Below the pieces are notes generated by a model that did not search any database, had not been told where the DNA came from, and worked only from the letters and a program-made list of their open reading frames with translations. The translations under genes and the position numbers were made by a program. Shown piece after piece: positions 2,367 to 5,558 of a DNA stretch of 5,558 bases. Source of the stretch: Candidatus Shapirobacteria bacterium UBA2283 (GTDB lineage Bacteria; Patescibacteriota; Microgenomatia; UBA12405); assembly GCA_002345725.1 (NCBI GenBank), contig DDWP01000017.1, forward strand, positions 1 through 5,558, in the 5' to 3' direction. The stretch's first letter is position 1; every line of letters begins with the position of its first letter.

Positions 2367-4538
2367 ATGTCTACCGACCAAAAGCTAACTTTTCTCGAAG
2401 TCCGCCTACCTCAAGACAACGAAACTACTCTTGAATCCATGTCCTCTCTTTTCTCAAATTTTACCCAATTTACCAAGAAATCATTCTGGGATCGTTTTAC
2501 CGGTAAAAAGCACACTATTGCTTCCTTAGAGATTGTCCTCCTCGAAGGACAAGTTCATTTTTACGTCGTCACCCCTCAGTCAAATTTTGATTTTTTCCGT
2601 TCCCAGATCCTGGCTCAATACCCTTTTGCCATTGTCAAAGAAACCGAAGACTACTTATTGCCTTTTGTAGAGACGTTGCACGCAACGTCTCTACCATCAT
2701 TTACTCAGCTCTCCCTCGCCCGCCCCTATTCTTACCCTCTCAAGATTGCCAAAGACTTTCGCGACACCGACCCTCTCGCCTCAGTCCTCGCCCCCCTATC
2801 TCGTGCCCCCAATCCAACTGATTTTTTTCTCTATCAAATACTTATCAGCAATGCCCCAAGCAATTGGCAAAACTCTATAGTCTCCATTATCCAAAATGGT
2901 ATCGTCGTCGACAAAGAAAAAGGTTTCCGCCAAGCCCATCCCGACAAAGCCGTTTTTGAGACCAAGATTCAATTCCCCGGCCTCCTTACCCAGGTAAACC
3001 TCTTTAGCAACAACCCTGGCTTAATCAGCTCCGTCTCCTCTTCCTTTGGAATCTACACCAGCCCTCGTGGCAATTTTGTCAAAACTGCCTCACCAGGCAT
3101 GTTTACCAAAAAGAAAGTTTTAAAATCTATTTTTGATCGTCAACTTAGTATCAATCATCAAGTTCTTAACACCGAAGAACTGGCTGTACTCTGGCATTTT
3201 CCCAATCAATTAACTCGTCTTCCCAATATCGCCTGGGGTAAAAAACTCTACGCCGACCCTCCAGAAAACCTACCAGTAGCCGAAAACAGCACCGAAGAAC
3301 AAAAACAAGCCATTACTTTCTTTGCCAAAGCCGAGTTTCGCAATAAAGACGCCATCTTTGGTATCAAAGAAGGAGAAGACCGTCGCCGCCACACTTATAT
3401 AATCGGTAAATCCGGTACTGGTAAGACCACCCTCATCGCCAACATGGCTATCGACGACATCAGAAAAGGTCGGGGCGTGGCCATTATCGACCCACACGGT
3501 GATTTGTGTCAGACAATTCTCGACTATATCCCCAGCAACCGCATTAACGACTGTTGTTATTTCAATCCCGCCGACCCCGATTACGTCTACCCTCTTAACG
3601 TTCTCGAAGCCCAGAACGACTCCCAAAAAGAATTAGTCGCCTCTGGCGTTATTTCTATTTTCAAAAAACTTTATGGCAATGTCTCTTGGGGTCCACGACT
3701 CGAGCACATCCTTAGAAACTCTGTTCTGACCTTAGTCAACACTCCCGGTTCCGATATGACTCATATAGTCGAGATTCTCACGCATAAAGAATATCGGCAA
3801 AAAGTCGTTACCGGACTTCAAAACCAGACTCTCAGAAATTTCTGGATCAACGAATTTGACCGAATGGACGATAAATTCCAGTCTGAAGCCGTCGCCCCAA
3901 TTCTCAACAAAGTTGGCCAGTTTATTTCTAGTACCAATATTAGGAACACCATCGCCCATCCCAAATCTAAAATCAATATCCAAGACATCATGAATGAAAA
4001 GAAAATTTTGATTGCCGATCTAAGCACCGGCAAGCTCGGAGAAGACAATTCTGCCTTACTAGGCGCCATGTTGATCACCCAAATTCAGCTTTCCGCCATG
4101 AGCCGAGTCTTCCAATCACAAGACGAACGGTCTGATTTTTATCTTTATGTCGACGAGTTTCAAAACTTTGCCACCGAAGCTTTTATTAAGATTCTTTCTG
4201 AAGCCCGCAAGTTCCGCCTCAATCTAATTGTCGCCAACCAATACATGAGCCAGCTCGATCGGACTATCCAAGATGCTATCTTTGGTAACGTTGGTTCAAT
4301 GCTCTCCTTTGTAGTCGGCAATCAAGATGCCTACCTTCTTCAAAAAGAATTTGGTGCCAAATTCCCCGCCGACGATTTGGTTAAAATTGGTAAATATCAA
4401 ATGATTTGTAAGCTAAGTATCGATTCCGAGACAACTCAACCTTTCTATGCCACTTCCCTGCCACCTCTTAGTTGTAAAAACCAACAACGTGACAAGCTTA
4501 TTAGAATATCCCAAGAAAGATGGGGTAAAAAGAAATAA
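2367..4538 (+). CDS. VirD4/TraG-like type IV coupling-protein ATPase (723 aa)
   Basis: This is a hexameric-type HerA/FtsK-superfamily motor ATPase related to type IV secretion coupling proteins, which pump DNA or DNA-protein complexes to a channel. Residues about 8-290 form the N-terminal domain typical of the Patescibacteria version (FLEVRLPQDNE at 9-19, LAVLWHFPN at 272-280). The ATPase domain follows: Walker A GKSGTGKTT at 347-355, IIDPHGDL at 373-380, and Walker B FYLYVDE at 591-597 (D596, E597). The part around 591-650 matches the TraG/TraD C-terminal TraM-recognition type, and FYATSLPP (693-700) is near the end. An in-frame TAA at 2361-2363 fixes the start. There is no N-terminal membrane segment, which VirD4 proteins normally have. 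A 28-base palindromic repeat encodes residues 101-110 (VETLHATSLP). No relaxase or channel genes are visible, so its exact role (conjugation, uptake or another export) is open. Confidence 0.96.
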   Translation: MSTDQKLTFLEVRLPQDNETTLESMSSLFSNFTQFTKKSFWDRFTGKKHTIASLEIVLLEGQVHFYVVTPQSNFDFFRSQILAQYPFAIVKETEDYLLPFVETLHATSLPSFTQLSLARPYSYPLKIAKDFRDTDPLASVLAPLSRAPNPTDFFLYQILISNAPSNWQNSIVSIIQNGIVVDKEKGFRQAHPDKAVFETKIQFPGLLTQVNLFSNNPGLISSVSSSFGIYTSPRGNFVKTASPGMFTKKKVLKSIFDRQLSINHQVLNTEELAVLWHFPNQLTRLPNIAWGKKLYADPPENLPVAENSTEEQKQAITFFAKAEFRNKDAIFGIKEGEDRRRHTYIIGKSGTGKTTLIANMAIDDIRKGRGVAIIDPHGDLCQTILDYIPSNRINDCCYFNPADPDYVYPLNVLEAQNDSQKELVASGVISIFKKLYGNVSWGPRLEHILRNSVLTLVNTPGSDMTHIVEILTHKEYRQKVVTGLQNQTLRNFWINEFDRMDDKFQSEAVAPILNKVGQFISSTNIRNTIAHPKSKINIQDIMNEKKILIADLSTGKLGEDNSALLGAMLITQIQLSAMSRVFQSQDERSDFYLYVDEFQNFATEAFIKILSEARKFRLNLIVANQYMSQLDRTIQDAIFGNVGSMLSFVVGNQDAYLLQKEFGAKFPADDLVKIGKYQMICKLSIDSETTQPFYATSLPPLSCKNQQRDKLIRISQERWGKKK
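2667..2694. repeat. 28-base palindromic repeat inside the ATPase gene
   Basis: GTAGAGACGTTGC (2667-2679) and GCAACGTCTCTAC (2682-2694) are perfect inverted arms of 13 bases around AC. From memory, nearly the same palindrome (with AT in the centre) occurs widely between genes in cyanobacteria and other groups. Here it lies in frame in the less conserved N-terminal domain and codes for VETLHATSL plus part of a Pro codon. It keeps the frame open, so it has been accepted as coding sequence. Confidence 0.85.
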
Positions 4539-4540
4539 AT

Positions 4541-4726
4541 ATGACAAAAAAAGAAGAACTAGCTACTGGAAAACTTAAAGATGGACGTCAATTTGGCGCA
4601 GCCAAAGTTACCATTGAAACTCCCAAAACAAAACCAAATTACACTTGTACAGAATGTCATGCTCCCCCAACTTGTCGCGGAAAAGCACCAGGACAAAATT
4701 GTCCAGCAGGATCACAAAGACAATAG
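4541..4726 (+). CDS. Small Cys-rich protein (61 aa), coupled to the ATPase
   Basis: ATG 4541 lies 2 bases after the TAA of the ATPase gene, with no Shine-Dalgarno, so it is probably translated by coupling in the same operon. The first half (MTKKEELATGKLKDGRQFG) is polar. The second half has four cysteines in the order C36-X2-C39-X5-C45-X8-C54 with His40 nearby, which could bind zinc or form a small disulfide fold. There is no signal peptide, so metal binding in the cytosol is more likely. I do not recognise a family. Its position makes it the best candidate for a partner of the ATPase. Its codons end in A more often than those of the ATPase gene. Confidence 0.7.
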   Translation: MTKKEELATGKLKDGRQFGAAKVTIETPKTKPNYTCTECHAPPTCRGKAPGQNCPAGSQRQ

Positions 4727-4768
4727 TTGAATACTCACATCAAACACCTCTAAAAAGTTGACATGGTA

Positions 4769-4777
4769 TGTTATACT
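4769..4777 (+). promoter_or_regulatory. Extended -10 motif before the 99-residue gene
   Basis: TGT-TATACT (4769-4777) fits an extended -10. A TTGACA (4758-4763) lies only 8 bases upstream of the -10, too close to act with it. The predicted start near 4784 gives a leader of about 19 bases without a Shine-Dalgarno. The gene therefore probably has its own promoter, separate from the ATPase operon. Confidence 0.4.
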
Positions 4778-4802
4778 AACAACCGTTACGTATTAGATAC
4801 AT

Positions 4803-5102
4803 ATGTTAAAAGACAGAAAACCACCTGCTCCAATTATTGATGATAAAGAACTACTTAGATGGACTCAGAGTGCTCAACGGAATGGTATGGATATACCAGG
4901 ACCTTCAATTCAAGAAATACAACAAGGTGCTACTAAATTCGAACAAAAACAACAAGCCATTACCAGCGTTCTTAGTGCAGAGTTAGCCGATATGCGTAAA
5001 GAAGCTGCCCTTGCCGCCAGGGAACAAGATCGCAACTTTTTAGAATCAGCCAAAAACAAACCAGAAAGAAGAAAAAACTTGTTTAGGCTACTAGGCTTCT
5101 AA
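4803..5102 (+). CDS. Helical hypothetical protein (99 aa)
   Basis: I do not recognise this protein. It begins MLKDRKPPAPIIDDKELLRW. A flexible Pro-rich head (residues 1-13) is followed by a short helix, a Gly/Pro break near residues 28-35 (GMDIPGPS) and a long predicted helix from about residue 36 to 84 rich in Gln, Glu, Ala and Lys (EIQQGATKFEQKQQAI and on). This may form a coiled coil. The C-terminus is basic and ends KNLFRLLGF, a possible docking or membrane-touching tail. There is no Cys and no signal peptide. It is encoded on the same strand as the ATPase, 76 bases after the Cys-rich gene, but probably with its own promoter. It could be a structural or adaptor protein. That is inference only. 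Confidence 0.75.
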   Translation: MLKDRKPPAPIIDDKELLRWTQSAQRNGMDIPGPSIQEIQQGATKFEQKQQAITSVLSAELADMRKEAALAAREQDRNFLESAKNKPERRKNLFRLLGF

Positions 5103-5156
5103 AGCTTGTTTACATCTTTTCTCCGCAAAATCTCCTGACCTTATCAAAACATGTCA

Positions 5157-5186
5157 TTGACATAGTGTTATAAGATATCCTATATT
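5157..5186 (+). promoter_or_regulatory. Promoter of the 55-residue gene
   Basis: A perfect TTGACA (5157-5162) and TATATT (5181-5186) are separated by 18 bases. The start should be near 5193, which lies inside the AT-rich inverted repeat at 5182-5207. The leader would be about 18 bases with no Shine-Dalgarno. Confidence 0.55.
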
Positions 5187-5207
5187 TAATTATTACTAAT
5201 TAAATAT
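5182..5207. promoter_or_regulatory. AT-rich inverted repeat over the start site (possible operator)
   Basis: ATATTTAATTA (5182-5192) and TAATTAAATAT (5197-5207) are perfect 11-base arms around TTAC. The repeat overlaps the -10 box and predicted start point and ends 3 bases before ATG 5211. A dimeric repressor bound here would block transcription. In RNA it would form a weak A-U hairpin that hides the start region. Confidence 0.5.
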
Positions 5208-5210
5208 TTT

Positions 5211-5378
5211 ATGAGTGAAAGATTCACCCCGCGATTTTTACAATCAGAAAGCAATCCACCACAGGAACAAGGTAGATTCAATGCTGACATCCTCCCCCGT
5301 CAACTCAGGCATTCATTAGCCGAAGCAAAGATGCAAATCCAGTTACGATACATTAATCAAAGCATTAATTCTAATTAA
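5211..5378 (+). CDS. Small polar hypothetical protein (55 aa)
   Basis: This ORF runs from ATG 5211 to TAA 5376-5378 and begins MSERFTPRFLQSESNPPQEQ. The first half is polar and Pro/Gln-rich. The second half (RQLRHSLAEAKMQIQLRYIN) should form one amphipathic helix. There is no Cys, signal peptide or membrane segment, and I recognise no family. A strong promoter and a perfect AT-rich inverted repeat stand directly before it, which supports a real and regulated gene. The next ORF follows after 10 bases, so the two likely share a transcript. Confidence 0.65.
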   Translation: MSERFTPRFLQSESNPPQEQGRFNADILPRQLRHSLAEAKMQIQLRYINQSINSN

Positions 5379-5388
5379 CCTTATAACT

Positions 5389-5558
5389 ATGTCAAAAACA
5401 ACAACAGAATCTCATGTATTCAACAAAAACGGTCGACCTCTAGAAGGTAAATTCGCCACCTCTACTTATTCTCGCCAAAGTCTTTTCGATATGTCAACCG
5501 TGTTCCATTACAACGATACCCCTTCTCTCCCCAGATCTCGTCAACAAACTAAAGAATA
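5389..5558 (+). CDS. Small polar hypothetical protein (incomplete, at least 56 aa)
   Basis: ATG 5389 opens a frame of 56 codons to the window edge. The last two bases are TA, so it may stop at the next base or continue. It begins MSKTTTESHVFNKNGRPLEG and is rich in Ser, Thr, Arg and Gln with a Pro-containing tail (NDTPSLPRSRQQTKE). There is no Cys or hydrophobic segment. No Shine-Dalgarno is seen. It follows the 55-residue gene by 10 bases, consistent with an operon. TATAAC (5382-5387) before ATG may be chance. I do not recognise it. Confidence 0.6.
   Translation, partial: MSKTTTESHVFNKNGRPLEGKFATSTYSRQSLFDMSTVFHYNDTPSLPRSRQQTKE

Noticed and set aside
3270..4078. Three minus-strand ORFs opposite the ATPase gene
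   Set aside because: They lie fully within the conserved ATPase coding region and read as its antisense.
4758..4777. TTGACA plus TATACT as a standard promoter
   Set aside because: The spacing is only 8 bases. The -10 may act alone as an extended -10 element.
1..5558. CRISPR array, tRNA, rRNA, insertion sequence or phage genes
   Set aside because: No regularly spaced repeats, cloverleaf-like sequence, transposase, integrase or phage structural protein was seen.
1..5558. UGA recoded as glycine, as in some Patescibacteria
   Set aside because: The ATPase is complete without in-frame UGA and its Walker A glycines use GGN codons. The 118-residue gene ends sensibly at TGA.

Overview
The window looks like a chromosomal or plasmid segment of a Candidate Phyla Radiation (Patescibacteria) bacterium. 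The main evidence is one long gene (2367-4538). It encodes a VirD4/TraG-like (HerA/FtsK-superfamily) ATPase whose N-terminal region and LAVLWHFP motif match the version I know from these reduced genomes. Several short palindromic repeats and many small orphan genes fit the same picture. A placement such as Microgenomates is only a guess. The standard bacterial genetic code is sufficient.

Layout. Left part (1-2262): all credible genes lie on the minus strand and are small. From the left they are the first 24 codons of a signal-peptide protein (1-74), a possible 21-residue ORF (293-358), a 73-residue polar protein (422-643), a 64-residue protein (720-914), a compact group of three small ORFs of 36, 57 and 78 residues (962-1514), and a 118-residue basic protein (1906-2262). 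Two non-coding stretches, 75-421 and 1515-1905, are rich in inverted repeats. Right part (2367-5558): all genes lie on the plus strand. They are the ATPase, a coupled 61-residue Cys-rich protein (4541-4726), a 99-residue helical protein (4803-5102), a 55-residue protein (5211-5378) and an incomplete ORF (5389-5558). The 104-base gap 2263-2366 is a divergent promoter region.

Two styles of gene start are mixed. The genes at 74, 1514, 1278 and 1072 have Shine-Dalgarno-like sequences, and the sampled lines around them are GC-rich (about 53-60% by hand count). The genes at 2262 and 2367, and possibly short ORFs at 682 and 358, have a -10 box ending 5-9 bases before ATG and no Shine-Dalgarno, so they probably give leaderless mRNAs. 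This contrast is the most unusual general property of the window.

The ATPase would power transfer of DNA or protein, as type IV coupling proteins do. However, it has no transmembrane anchor, and no relaxase or channel gene is visible here. The small genes around it are unassigned. They could be accessory partners or substrates, but nothing in the sequence proves it. A 28-base palindromic repeat lies in frame inside the ATPase gene, a second palindrome lies inside the 36-residue ORF, and a third abuts the ATPase promoter.
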